Shown piece by piece: positions 23,068-34,543 of a stretch of DNA of 64,000 bases. The stretch covers positions 186,001 to 250,000 of the forward strand of contig JAPSFS010000003.1 in NCBI GenBank assembly GCA_035063785.1. The letters run 5' to 3'. The notes beneath the pieces are model-generated. The model saw nothing but the letters and a program-made list of their open reading frames with translations. It made no database searches and was not told where the DNA came from. The translations under genes were made by a program, and so were the position numbers. The DNA is from Comamonas_C sp026954015. GTDB taxonomy: Bacteria > Pseudomonadota > Gammaproteobacteria > Burkholderiales > Burkholderiaceae_C. Each line of letters opens with the position of its first letter. Positions within the stretch are counted from its first letter, which is position 1.

Positions 23068-26000
23068 ATGAACCCCCGCGCCTGGACCGAAGACCAGCTC
23101 GTCGAGCAGCCCGCCATCGGGCTGTTTGCCGACCTCGGCTGGCAAACGGTGTCGGCGCTGGATGAAACCCTGGGCGCGCAGGGTTTGCTCGGCCGCGAGA
23201 CCCGTGGCGAGGTGGTGCTGGCCCCACGCCTGCGTGCCGCGCTGGAGCGGCTGAACCCCGGCCTGCCCGCGCAGGCGATCGATGCCGCCATGGACGAGCT
23301 CGCGCGCGAGCGCTCGGCCATGGGCCTGGCGGCGGCCAACCGCGAGATCTACCGGCTGCTGAAGGACGGCATCCCCGTCTCCGTGCCCGACCACGAACAC
23401 GGCGGCCAGAAGACCGAGCGCCTGCGCGTGGTGGACTGGCAGCAGCCTGCGCACAACGACTTTTTGCTGGTCAGCCAGTTCAGCGTGGTGGGCAGTCTCT
23501 ACACCTGCCGCCCCGACCTGGTGGGCTTCGTCAACGGCCTGCCCTGGGTGGTGATCGAGCTGAAGAAGCCCGGCGTGCCGGCGCGCGCGGCCTTTGACGA
23601 GAACCTGACGCACTACAAGCAGGAGGTGCCGCAGCTGCTGGGGTTCAACGCCTTGCTGATTGCCAGCAACGGCACCGACAGCCGCGTGGGCTCGCTCACC
23701 GCCGACTGGGGGCGCTTTTTTGAATGGAAGCGCATCGAGCGCGAGGACGAGCCGCGCCGCGTGTCGCTGGAGGTGATGCTGCGCGGCACCTGCGACAAGG
23801 GCCGGCTGCTGGACCTGGTGGAAAACTTCACGCTGTTTTCCGAGCACAAGGCGGGGCTGGTGAAGGTGCTGGCGCAAAACCACCAGTTTCTGGGTGTGAA
23901 CAACGCCATCGCCTCGATGCTGCAGGCACGCCAGATGGGCCACGGGCGCGGCGGCGTGTTCTGGCAGACGCAGGGCAGCGGCAAGAGCTTTTCGATGGTG
24001 TTCTTTGCGCAGAAGGTGCTGCGCACATTGGCGGGCAACTGGACCTTTGTGGTGGTGACCGACCGGGTGGAGCTGGACGAGCAGATCGCCAGGACCTTCA
24101 AGGCCGTGGGCGCGGTGAGCCAGGCCGAGGGCGACGCCTGCCACGCCGCCAGCGGCGCGCACCTGCGCGAGCTGCTGCGCGGCAACCACCGCTACGTGTT
24201 CACGCTGGTGCACAAGTTCCAGACCGCCGAGCCGCTGACCGAGCGCGCCGACGTGATCGTGCTCACCGACGAAGCGCACCGCAGCCAGTACGACACGCTG
24301 GCGCTGAACATGCGCGCCGCGCTGCCCCGGGCGATGTTTCTGGCCTTCACCGGCACGCCGCTGATTGCGGGCGAGGAGCGCACGCGCGAGGTGTTTGGCG
24401 ACTACGTGTCGATCTACGACTTTCAGCAGTCGGTGGAGGACGGGGCCACGGTGCCGCTGTTCTATGAGAACCGCACGCCGGAGCTGAAGCTGGTCAACCC
24501 TCAGCTCAACGACGACATCTACCGCCTGATCGAGGATGCCGAACTGGACGACGCGCAGGAGGAAAAGCTCGAAAAAGTGCTCGGGCGCCAATACCACCTG
24601 ATCACCCGCGACGACCGGCTGGAGACGGTGGCGCAGGATATCGTGCAGCACTTCCTGGGGCGGGCCAGTCTGGGCGAGGTGGTGGGCAAGGCCATGGTGG
24701 TCTGCATCGACAAGGCCACGGCGCTGCAGATGCACGACAAGGTGCAAGCCCGCTGGGCCGCCGAAACAGCGCGCGTGCAGCAGGAGCTGGGCACGCTGGC
24801 CTACGCCCCCGGCGGCGAGGGCAGCCCCGAGCAGGCCCGACGCGACGTGCGCAAGGCGCAGCTCAGGCAGCAGCTCGCGTTGCTGCAGGGCACCGACATG
24901 GCGCTGATCGTCTCGCCCGCGCAAAACGAGATCGAGCAGATGCGCCAACTGGGCCTGGACATTGCGCCGCACCGCAAGCGCATGAACGAATCGCAGCCCC
25001 GGCTGGACGAGCGCTTCAAGGACGTGCAAGACCCCCTGCGTCTGGTCTTCGTCTGCGCCATGTGGCTCACCGGCTTTGACGCGCCAAGCTGCTCAACCAT
25101 CTACCTGGACAAGCCCATGCGCAACCACGCGCTGATGCAGACCATCGCGCGCGCCAATCGGGTGTTTCCGGGCAAGCACAGCGGCGTGATCGTCGACTAC
25201 GCCAACGTCTTTGCCTCGCTGGAAAAGGCACTGGCCATTTACGGCGCGGGCCAGGGCGGCATGACCCCGGTCAGGGACAAGGCCGAACTCGTCGCCAGCC
25301 TGCGCCAGGCCATCGACGAAGCCACGATGTTTTGCACCGCCCACGGCGTGGACCTGGCCGCCATGCAGGCGCTGCCCCCCACCGGCATGCAGCGACTGGC
25401 GGCGGTGGAAGACGCCGTCAACGCCCTGATCGCCCCCGACCCCCTGCGCCGCGAATTCCTGGCCCACGAAAAACACGTCGCCACGCTGTACCGCGCCGTC
25501 AAGCCCGATCCGGCCGCCATCGCCTTTGCCGAACACGCCGCCGGCCTCGCCACGCTCGCGCAGGTGATCCGCACCCGGCTGCAGCCCGACGCACCCGACA
25601 TCGCCGCCATCCTCGCGCAGATCTCCGGCCTGTTGGACGCCTCCATCACCGGCCTGAGCATCCACGACGACGGCCCGCCGCCGATCAACCTCGCGAACAT
25701 CAACTTCGCGGCCCTGGCGCAGCGCTTCAAGGAATCGAAACACCAGAACACCGACCTGGAGGCGCTCAAGGCGGCCATCCGCGCCCGGCTGGAAAAGCTG
25801 GTGCGTCTGAACCGCACCCGCGCCGACTTCACCGAAAAATTCGAGACCCTGATCGAGAGCTACAACAACGGCAGCCGCAACATCGAACAGCTCTTCGAGG
25901 AACTGCTCAAACTCTCCGGCAGCCTGGACGAAGAACAGCAGCGCCACGTGCGCGAGCACCTGAGCGAGGAAGAGCTGGTGATCTTCGACATCCTCACCCG

Positions 26001-26274
26001 CCCCGCTCCCACCCTGAGCACCGAGGAACGCGAGGAGGTGAAAAAAGTCGCCCGCGACCTGCTCGCCCGCCTCAAACGCCTGCTGGTGCTCAACTGGCGC
26101 CAGAAATCCGCCGCGCGCTCCTCATTGAGGCTCACCATCGAAAATGCCTTGGACGACGGCCTGCCGCGCGCCTACGACAAACCCCTGTACGAACAGAAAT
26201 GCGCCGCGCTGTTCGAGCATGTGTATGAGTGCTATCCCGAGGTGGATGCGGGGGTGTATGCGCAGGCGGGGTGA
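23068..26274 (+). CDS. hsdR: type I restriction endonuclease subunit HsdR
   Basis: A 1068-residue restriction and translocation subunit. The N-terminal PD-(E/D)xK nuclease is visible as RPDLVGFVNGLPWVVIELKK. The superfamily 2 motor follows with Walker A TQGSGKSFSMVF, DEAH box LTDEAHRSQ, TGTP in motif III and a motif VI-like region (QTIARANRVFPGKHSG). The C-terminal ~300 residues are helical and interact with the methylase. The ATG at 23068 was chosen because MNPRAWTEDQLVEQPAI is the typical start; it lies 8 nt after the AlbA_2 gene stop. No defect is visible, so the restriction system itself appears intact despite the frameshift upstream. Confidence 0.95.
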   Translation: MNPRAWTEDQLVEQPAIGLFADLGWQTVSALDETLGAQGLLGRETRGEVVLAPRLRAALERLNPGLPAQAIDAAMDELARERSAMGLAAANREIYRLLKDGIPVSVPDHEHGGQKTERLRVVDWQQPAHNDFLLVSQFSVVGSLYTCRPDLVGFVNGLPWVVIELKKPGVPARAAFDENLTHYKQEVPQLLGFNALLIASNGTDSRVGSLTADWGRFFEWKRIEREDEPRRVSLEVMLRGTCDKGRLLDLVENFTLFSEHKAGLVKVLAQNHQFLGVNNAIASMLQARQMGHGRGGVFWQTQGSGKSFSMVFFAQKVLRTLAGNWTFVVVTDRVELDEQIARTFKAVGAVSQAEGDACHAASGAHLRELLRGNHRYVFTLVHKFQTAEPLTERADVIVLTDEAHRSQYDTLALNMRAALPRAMFLAFTGTPLIAGEERTREVFGDYVSIYDFQQSVEDGATVPLFYENRTPELKLVNPQLNDDIYRLIEDAELDDAQEEKLEKVLGRQYHLITRDDRLETVAQDIVQHFLGRASLGEVVGKAMVVCIDKATALQMHDKVQARWAAETARVQQELGTLAYAPGGEGSPEQARRDVRKAQLRQQLALLQGTDMALIVSPAQNEIEQMRQLGLDIAPHRKRMNESQPRLDERFKDVQDPLRLVFVCAMWLTGFDAPSCSTIYLDKPMRNHALMQTIARANRVFPGKHSGVIVDYANVFASLEKALAIYGAGQGGMTPVRDKAELVASLRQAIDEATMFCTAHGVDLAAMQALPPTGMQRLAAVEDAVNALIAPDPLRREFLAHEKHVATLYRAVKPDPAAIAFAEHAAGLATLAQVIRTRLQPDAPDIAAILAQISGLLDASITGLSIHDDGPPPINLANINFAALAQRFKESKHQNTDLEALKAAIRARLEKLVRLNRTRADFTEKFETLIESYNNGSRNIEQLFEELLKLSGSLDEEQQRHVREHLSEEELVIFDILTRPAPTLSTEEREEVKKVARDLLARLKRLLVLNWRQKSAARSSLRLTIENALDDGLPRAYDKPLYEQKCAALFEHVYECYPEVDAGVYAQAG

Positions 26275-26356
26275 AGGGGTGGGTGGGCGCTAGTCGGCTG
26301 CCGTGATGATTGGCTCAGCCTTGGGCAGTTGGCGCTCTTGTGTCTGCAGTCAAAAT

Positions 26357-28963
<2,607 letters not shown>

Positions 28964-29016
28964 CGGGGCAGCTTCAGGGCAACGCGCGCGGGCGCGGCAA
29001 TTTTCATGGTCAAATC

Positions 29017-29058
29017 AGGCTCTGGCGCTTGTCTGGCAAGCGCGGGCAGCTATCAAAT
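29017..29058 (+). repeat. interspersed palindromic repeat between gyrB and dnaN
   Basis: GGCTCTGGCGCTTGTCTGGC then AAGCGCGGGCAGCTATCAAA. Its tail contains the dnaN stop codon (TGA as the complement of TCA at 29053-29055), so the last codons of dnaN lie in repeat sequence. Confidence 0.85.
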
Positions 29059-30159
29059 ACGCATGGGCATCACGACGTACTTGAAGCGCTCGTTGTCGGG
29101 GATGGTGAAGACGACCGAGCTGTTGCCGTCCTGCAGTTCGACGCGCGCCATCTCCTGGCCCATGTTGGCGAGCACGTCGATCAGGTAGGTGACGTTGAAG
29201 CCGATCTCGATGGGCTCGCCGCCGTAGTCGATGTCGATTTCGTCGACGGCCTCTTCCTGCTCGGCGTTGTTGCTGGAGACGCGCAAGCTGCCGGGCTCGA
29301 TGTTCAGGCGCACGCCCTTGAATTTCTCGCTCGTCATGATGGCCGAACGCTGCAGGCTCGCCAGGAGCGGCAGGCGCCCGAGCGTGATGCTCTGCGTGTA
29401 GTTGCGCGGAATCACGCGGTTGTAGTCGGGGAACTTGCCCTCGACGAGCTTGGTGACGAACTGCATGCCGCCGAAGGTGAAGCGCGCCTGGTTGCTCGCG
29501 AACTGCATCTCGATCGCGCCGTCGGCGTCCGAGAGCAGGCGCTGCAGCTCCAGCACGGTCTTGCGCGGCAGGATCACCTCCTGCCTGGGCACTTCCACCT
29601 CGAGTTGCGCGCTGCTGTAGGCCAGGCGGTGACCGTCGGTGGCGACCAGGCTCAGCGTCGTGCCCTCGGCGACGAACAGGATGCCGTTGAGGTAGTAGCG
29701 GATGTCCTGCACCGCCATCGCAAACGACACCTGCGCCAGCAGCGCCTTGAGCACCTTCTGCGGCACGCTGAACGCGGGGCCGAAGCTGCCTGATTCCTGC
29801 ACCAGCGGAAAGTCCTCCGCGGGCAGCGTGTGCAGCGTGAAGCGGCTCTTGCCGCCCTTGAGCACGAGCCTGGACGGGCCCGTTTCCAGGCTCACCGTCT
29901 GGTCAGCGGGCAGGGTCTTCAGGATGTCGATGAGCTTGCGCGCCCCCACGGTGGTGGCGAAGTCGCCCGCGTCGCCGCCGAGCTCGGCCGTCGTGCGGAT
30001 CTGGATTTCCTGGTCGCTCGTGGTGAACTGCAGCGCGTTGCCGGTCTTCTGCACGAGCACGTTGGCCAGGATGGGGATCGTGTGACGGCGCTCGACGATG
30101 CCGGAGACGGCTTGCAGCACCGCGAGGAATTTGTCTTGCGTGGTCTTCAGGACAATCAT
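29053..30159 (-). CDS. dnaN: DNA polymerase III beta subunit (sliding clamp)
   Basis: A 368-residue sliding clamp that encircles DNA and tethers polymerase III. The three clamp domains are recognisable from start MIVLKTTQDKFLAVLQAVSG to the C-terminal peptide-binding YVVMPMRI. GAGGTTTCCCG precedes the ATG. It lies 30 bp after dnaA and probably shares its promoter. The stop codon falls in the tail of an interspersed repeat; the final residue is Ile where many homologues have Leu. Confidence 0.97.
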   Translation of the reverse strand: MIVLKTTQDKFLAVLQAVSGIVERRHTIPILANVLVQKTGNALQFTTSDQEIQIRTTAELGGDAGDFATTVGARKLIDILKTLPADQTVSLETGPSRLVLKGGKSRFTLHTLPAEDFPLVQESGSFGPAFSVPQKVLKALLAQVSFAMAVQDIRYYLNGILFVAEGTTLSLVATDGHRLAYSSAQLEVEVPRQEVILPRKTVLELQRLLSDADGAIEMQFASNQARFTFGGMQFVTKLVEGKFPDYNRVIPRNYTQSITLGRLPLLASLQRSAIMTSEKFKGVRLNIEPGSLRVSSNNAEQEEAVDEIDIDYGGEPIEIGFNVTYLIDVLANMGQEMARVELQDGNSSVVFTIPDNERFKYVVMPMRI

Positions 30160-30189
30160 CGGGAAACCTCGTGGGGGGTGGAACGGGGG

Positions 30190-31611
30190 TCAGCCCTTGA
30201 GCGTCTGCTCGAGCACGTGCAGCTGCTGGTTGAGCTCGGTGAGTTGCTGGCGTTCTGCGCCGATCTTGCGCACCGCGTGCAGCACCGTGGTGTGGTCGCG
30301 CCCGCCGAAGAGCTCGCCGATTTCGGGCAGGCTCTTTTGCGTGAGCTCCTTGGCCAGGTACATCGCGATCTGGCGCGGGCGCGCGATGCTCGCCGGGCGC
30401 TTCTTGCTGTACATGTCGGCGACCTTGATCTTGTAGTAATCGGCCACCGTCTTCTGGATGTTCTCGACGCTGATCTGGCGGTTCTGGATGCTCAGCAGAT
30501 CGCGCAGCGCCTCGCGCGCCACGGCAATCGAAATTTCCTTCGCGTTGAAGCGTGCGTAGGCCAGCACCTTGCGCAGCGCGCCTTCGAGCTCGCGCACGTT
30601 CGAGCGCACGTTCTTGGCGACGAAGAACGCCACCTCCTCGGGCATCTGCGCTCCCTCGGCCTGCGCCTTGTTGATGAGGATGGCCACGCGCATCTCCAGC
30701 TCGGGCGGCTCGATCGCCACCGACAGCCCCGCGTCAAAGCGCGAGACCAGCCGCTCGTGGATGTTGGCGAGCCCCTTGGGGTAGGTGTCGCTCGTCATCA
30801 CGATGTGGCTCTTCTTGGCCAGCAACGCCTCGAAGGCGTTGAAAAATTCTTCCTGCGTGCGGTCCTTGTTGGCGAAGAACTGCACGTCGTCGATCAACAG
30901 CAGATCGAGCGAGTGGTAGCTCTCCTTGAACGATTCGAACGCGTTGTGGCGCACCGCGCGCACCACGTCCGAGACGAACTGCTCGGCGTGGATGTAGCGC
31001 ACCTTGGCCGTGGGGCGCTGTGCGAGCAGGCGGTTGCCCACCGCGTGCATCAGGTGCGTCTTGCCCAGGCCCACGCCGCCGTAGATGAAAAGCGGGTTGT
31101 ACATCTGCCCCGGCTGCGCCGCCACATGCATCGCGGCCGAACGCGCCATGCGGTTGGCCGTGCCCTCCACCAGCGTCTCGAACGTGAGCGCGGGGTTGAG
31201 CCGCGAGCCCGCCGGTGCGGGCACTTCCGTGGTCGCCGGCGCCTCGGCGCGCTCGCTCGCTTGCGGCGTGGCCGATGGAGACGGCGCGTGCGCGGCCTGG
31301 GCCCTGGGGGCGGCGCGCCGTGGCGTCAGCGCCAGCTCCAGCGTCACCGGCTCGCCGTGCAGCGACTGCAGCACGCCCGCGATCTGGCCCGCGTACTGCG
31401 CGCGCACCCAGTCAAGCTTGAAGCGGTTGGCGACGAACAGCGTCACGCGCGAGAGGTCGCTCGCGACCTGCGCCGACAGGGGCTTGATCCAGGTGTTGAA
31501 CTGCTGCTCGGGCAGCGTCTGCGCGAGCTGCTCCAGGCACGTCTGCCAGAGTTGCTGGCCCGCGTTCGAGTCGTTGTGCGTGTGCCGGGAAATGGGGAGT
31601 CCCTCGTACAT
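30190..31611 (-). CDS. dnaA: chromosomal replication initiator DnaA
   Basis: A 473-residue AAA+ initiator. Domain I (LWQTCLEQLAQTLPEQQFNT) is followed by a variable Ala/Pro-rich linker (~residues 95-165), the AAA+ domain with Walker A GGVGLGKTHL and Walker B LLLIDDVQFF, and the DNA-binding domain with the signature GGRDHTTVLHAVRKI. The start MYEGLPISRHTHND at 31611 was chosen for its distance to domain I; the frame is open further upstream into the origin region. A perfect DnaA box (31677-31685) lies 66 bp upstream, consistent with autoregulation. Confidence 0.95.
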   Translation of the reverse strand: MYEGLPISRHTHNDSNAGQQLWQTCLEQLAQTLPEQQFNTWIKPLSAQVASDLSRVTLFVANRFKLDWVRAQYAGQIAGVLQSLHGEPVTLELALTPRRAAPRAQAAHAPSPSATPQASERAEAPATTEVPAPAGSRLNPALTFETLVEGTANRMARSAAMHVAAQPGQMYNPLFIYGGVGLGKTHLMHAVGNRLLAQRPTAKVRYIHAEQFVSDVVRAVRHNAFESFKESYHSLDLLLIDDVQFFANKDRTQEEFFNAFEALLAKKSHIVMTSDTYPKGLANIHERLVSRFDAGLSVAIEPPELEMRVAILINKAQAEGAQMPEEVAFFVAKNVRSNVRELEGALRKVLAYARFNAKEISIAVAREALRDLLSIQNRQISVENIQKTVADYYKIKVADMYSKKRPASIARPRQIAMYLAKELTQKSLPEIGELFGGRDHTTVLHAVRKIGAERQQLTELNQQLHVLEQTLKG

Positions 31612-31676
31612 CAGGGCGGTTCTTGTCGTTGTTGGTGCGGTGCGAAAAAGCCTGTCGATTCTAGCGGCGCGGCAAG

Positions 31677-31685
31677 TTATCCACA
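31677..31685 (+). promoter_or_regulatory. consensus DnaA box
   Basis: TTATCCACA is identical to the canonical DnaA box. It lies 66 bp upstream of the dnaA start on the opposite strand, where it can serve initiation or dnaA autoregulation. Confidence 0.85.
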
Positions 31686-31738
31686 ACCCGGAAAGCGCCC
31701 GCTCGGGCGGGGCCGCCGCCTGTGCGCGCCTGGCCCAT

Positions 31739-31767
31739 TTGGCGCGCCGCGCGAGTGCTGCGATAAT
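31739..31767 (+). promoter_or_regulatory. predicted sigma-70 promoter for rpmH-rnpA-yidD-yidC
   Basis: TTGGCG (31739-31744) and GATAAT (31762-31767) are separated by 17 bp, the optimal spacing, with a TG two bases before the -10 region. The first downstream gene is rpmH at 31907, leaving a ~130-nt leader. Confidence 0.6.
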
Positions 31768-31906
31768 CGCCCGTTTCCCCTGAAGGTTCAGGGCAACGCA
31801 AGTGTGGCCAGCGGCCCGCGCCCGCGCGTTTTCTCGAATGGCGGCGCGAACGCTCGCCGGGCGAGCGCCGGCTGCGGCGGCGCCACCGAACTTCCAAGGA
31901 CTGACC

Positions 31907-32041
31907 ATGAAACGTACCTACCAGCCCTCCAAGACGCGCCGCGCGCGCACCCATGGCTTTCTCGTGCGCATGAAGACGCGCGGTGGCCGCGCCGTGATCA
32001 ACGCACGCCGCGCCAAGGGCCGCAAGCGCCTGGCGGTCTGA
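31907..32041 (+). CDS. rpmH: 50S ribosomal protein L34
   Basis: A 44-residue basic protein, MKRTYQPSKTRRARTHGFLV followed by RMKTRGGRAVINARRAKGRK, the full L34 consensus, part of the large ribosomal subunit. AAGGAC lies 8 nt before the ATG. It heads the conserved rightward cluster rpmH-rnpA-yidD-yidC. Confidence 0.97.
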   Translation: MKRTYQPSKTRRARTHGFLVRMKTRGGRAVINARRAKGRKRLAV

Positions 32042-32097
32042 CGCGAGTGGCCGCAACTCCGGCCCGACCCGACCGCACTCCTGCCGCCGTTGCCACC

Positions 32098-32529
32098 ATG
32101 CACCGGCTGAAAACCCGTCCGCAATTCCAGGCCACGATGGCGGCCGGCACGCTGGTGCGCACGCCGCACTTCGCGCTGCACTGCCTGTGGCTTGATGTGT
32201 CCGCGGTGTCCGCAGTGTCCGCGCGCGCGGATGGCGAGGCCGCGCATCGGCTTTTCGCGCCGGCCGACGGGGCGCGCTGGCTCGGTCCGCTCGTGCCCAA
32301 GCGCTGGGCGCGTCGCGCCGTCACGCGCAACGTGATCCGGCGGCAGATCTACGCGGTCGCGCAGCACTTCACCGCGCTGCTGCCCGCCGCCGCGTACGTG
32401 GTGCGATTGCGCGCGGCGTTCGACCGCGCGCAGTTCCCGAGCGCCGCGTCGCTGGCGCTCAAGCGCGCGGTGCGCGCCGAGCTGGAACAACTCTTCACGC
32501 GCGCGCTCGCGCGGCTGGCCACGCCATGA
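32098..32529 (+). CDS. rnpA: ribonuclease P protein component
   Basis: A 143-residue basic protein that assists the RNase P RNA in 5' maturation of tRNAs. Family features are the start HRLKTRPQFQATMAAG, the RNR region RRAVTRNVIRRQIYAV and the basic-hydrophobic C-terminus. A central stretch (VSAVSAVSARADGEAA) looks like a lineage-specific loop. The ATG at 32098 is 56 nt after rpmH. It overlaps yidD by 4 bp (ATGA), so the genes are translationally coupled. Confidence 0.93.
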   Translation: MHRLKTRPQFQATMAAGTLVRTPHFALHCLWLDVSAVSAVSARADGEAAHRLFAPADGARWLGPLVPKRWARRAVTRNVIRRQIYAVAQHFTALLPAAAYVVRLRAAFDRAQFPSAASLALKRAVRAELEQLFTRALARLATP

Positions 32530-32822
32530 TGCGCCGCCTTCTGAGCGCATGCGTGCGTGGCTACCAGGTGCTGCTCAGCCCGTGGCTGGGCGGTGCGTGC
32601 CGGTTCGAGCCTACCTGCTCGAACTATGCGTTGCAGGCGCTGGAACGCCACGGCGCGGCGCTGGGCAGCTACCTGATGGTCAGGCGCATCGCGCGCTGCC
32701 AGCCCTGGTGTGCCGGCGGGCACGATCCGGTGCCCGATGAGATGCCGCGCGAGCTGCGGCTGTTCTCGCGCTGGACCATCCCGGCGCGCCCGTCCTCTTC
32801 CCGTACACGCGAACATTCATGA
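32526..32822 (+). CDS. yidD: membrane protein insertion efficiency factor YidD
   Basis: A 98-residue protein with the YidD signature GGACRFEPTCSNYALQAL and an amphipathic N-terminal helix (RGYQVLLSPWL). It associates with the inner membrane and aids YidC-mediated insertion. It overlaps rnpA and yidC by 4 bp each. Confidence 0.95.
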   Translation: MMRRLLSACVRGYQVLLSPWLGGACRFEPTCSNYALQALERHGAALGSYLMVRRIARCQPWCAGGHDPVPDEMPRELRLFSRWTIPARPSSSRTREHS

Positions 32823-34540
32823 ACGACATTCGCCGCACCGTCCTGTGGGTGATCTTTGGCTTTTCCATGGTGCTGCTGTGGGACAAATGGCAGGTCTACA
32901 ACGGCAGGCAGGCCACGTTCTTCCCGTCGCCCGTGACGCAAACCGCGGGCGCCAGCGCCCCGCCGCCCGCGCATGCCACGCCCGCACCCCCGCCGGCGGC
33001 CAGCGCCGCACCCGCGGCGAGCGCACCGCAGGCGCCTGCCGCGGCGCACGAGGCCGCCGCTGCCGTACCCGTGGTGGCGCACGAACGCATCACCGTCTCG
33101 ACCGACGTGCTGCGCCTGACCTTCGACAACGAGGGCGGCTCACTCGTCGGCGGTGAGCTGCTGCACCACCAGGGCAGCCAGGATGACCCCAAGCCCTTCG
33201 TGCTGCTTGAAGACGACAGTCGGCACGTGTATGTGGCGCAGACCGGCCTGATCGGCGGGCCGTTTCCCACGCACAAGACCTTCATGCGCATTGCGCCGGG
33301 CCCGCACGAACTGCGCGACGGCGACCAGGAACTGACGGTGCGCTTCGAGTCGCCCGACCTGGGGGGTGTCAAACTCGTCAAGAGCTACACGCTCAAGCGC
33401 GGCGCCTATGACGTCGCGGTGCGTCACGAGGTGGTCAACACGGGCGGCACGCCGGTGTCGCCGCAGCTGTACCTGCAACTGGTGCGCGACGGCAACCAGC
33501 CCGACGGCGCGGTGCCGTTCTATTCCACCTTCACCGGCCCGGCGGTCTACACCGACGCGAAGAAGTACCAGAAGATCACCTTCAAGGACATCAAGGAAAA
33601 GAAGGTGGAGATCCCGGCCGAGGCCACCGACGGCTACATCGCGATGGTGCAGCACTATTTCGCCACCGCCTGGCTGCTGCCCGACGGCACGCCGCGCACG
33701 CTGCACGTGAACGCTGCCGACGTGGGCTCCCCCGCGCCCGACTGCTGCTACCGCGTGCAGGAGATCACGCCGTTCGGCGAGCTTGCGCCGGGGCAGACCA
33801 AGACCATCGAGGCACGCCTGTTCGTTGGCCCGCAGGTCGAGAAAACGCTGGAGAACCTCGCGCCGGGACTGGAACTCATCAAGGATTACGGCTACCTCAC
33901 CATCCTCGCCAAGCCGCTGTACTGGCTGCTGGACGAGATCCACAGCGTCGTCGGCAACTGGGGCTGGTCCATCGTCGGCCTGGTGCTGCTGCTCAAGCTC
34001 GCGTTCTACTGGCTCAACGCCAAGGCCTACGGCAGCATGGCCAAGATGAAGGCGCTGAACCCGCGCATCCAGGATCTGCGCGCGCGCCTGAAGGACAAGC
34101 CGCAGCAGATGCAGCAGGAGATGATGCGCATCTACCGCGAGGAAAAGGTCAACCCGCTGGGCGGTTGCCTGCCGATTGCGATCCAGATCCCGGTGTTCAT
34201 CGCGCTGTACTGGGTGCTGCTCTCGAGCGTGGAAATGCGCCACGCGCCCTGGATAGGCTGGGTGACGGACCTCTCCACCAAGGACCCGTACTTCATCCTG
34301 CCGATCCTGATGACACTCTCCACGCTGCTGCAGACGGCGCTCAACCCCGCGCCGCCCGACCCCATGCAGGCCAAGATGATGTGGATCATGCCGCTGGCGT
34401 TCAGCGTGATGTTCTTCATGTTCCCGGCGGGTCTGGTGCTGTACTGGCTCACGAACAACCTGCTGTCGATCGCGCAGCAGTGGGTGATCAACACCCGCAT
34501 GGGCGTGCCGCCGCAGTTTCACCTGCCCAAGTTCCGCTGA
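32819..34540 (+). CDS. yidC: membrane protein insertase YidC
   Basis: A 573-residue insertase of the Gram-negative long type: N-terminal membrane anchor (TVLWVIFGFSMVLLW), an Ala/Pro-rich linker (~residues 40-80), the large periplasmic beta-sandwich domain (to ~335) and the conserved five-helix core at the C-terminus (WGWSIVGLVLLLKLAFYWLN, GGCLPIAIQIPVFIALYWVL). It inserts membrane proteins with or without SecYEG. It is the last gene of the rpmH cluster; mnmE, often next, is instead ~20 kb away on the other strand. Confidence 0.96.
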   Translation: MNDIRRTVLWVIFGFSMVLLWDKWQVYNGRQATFFPSPVTQTAGASAPPPAHATPAPPPAASAAPAASAPQAPAAAHEAAAAVPVVAHERITVSTDVLRLTFDNEGGSLVGGELLHHQGSQDDPKPFVLLEDDSRHVYVAQTGLIGGPFPTHKTFMRIAPGPHELRDGDQELTVRFESPDLGGVKLVKSYTLKRGAYDVAVRHEVVNTGGTPVSPQLYLQLVRDGNQPDGAVPFYSTFTGPAVYTDAKKYQKITFKDIKEKKVEIPAEATDGYIAMVQHYFATAWLLPDGTPRTLHVNAADVGSPAPDCCYRVQEITPFGELAPGQTKTIEARLFVGPQVEKTLENLAPGLELIKDYGYLTILAKPLYWLLDEIHSVVGNWGWSIVGLVLLLKLAFYWLNAKAYGSMAKMKALNPRIQDLRARLKDKPQQMQQEMMRIYREEKVNPLGGCLPIAIQIPVFIALYWVLLSSVEMRHAPWIGWVTDLSTKDPYFILPILMTLSTLLQTALNPAPPDPMQAKMMWIMPLAFSVMFFMFPAGLVLYWLTNNLLSIAQQWVINTRMGVPPQFHLPKFR

Positions 34541-34543
34541 GTT

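Larger units (their letters stand above)
31612..31906. other. dnaA-rpmH intergenic region, possible oriC
   Basis: The 295-bp divergent region holds one consensus DnaA box, TTATCCACA at 31677-31685, the dnaA promoter and the rpmH promoter. Burkholderiales origins commonly map near dnaA, but I find only one strict box and no AT-rich unwinding element here, so oriC may be partly elsewhere. The rest is GC-rich and featureless to the eye. Confidence 0.5.

Noticed and set aside
26318..26356. Possible degenerate repeat copy after gyrB (GGCTCAGCC...CTGCAGTCAAAATT)
   Set aside because: Only the tail is similar; the GCGCTTG/CAAGCGC arms cannot be found.
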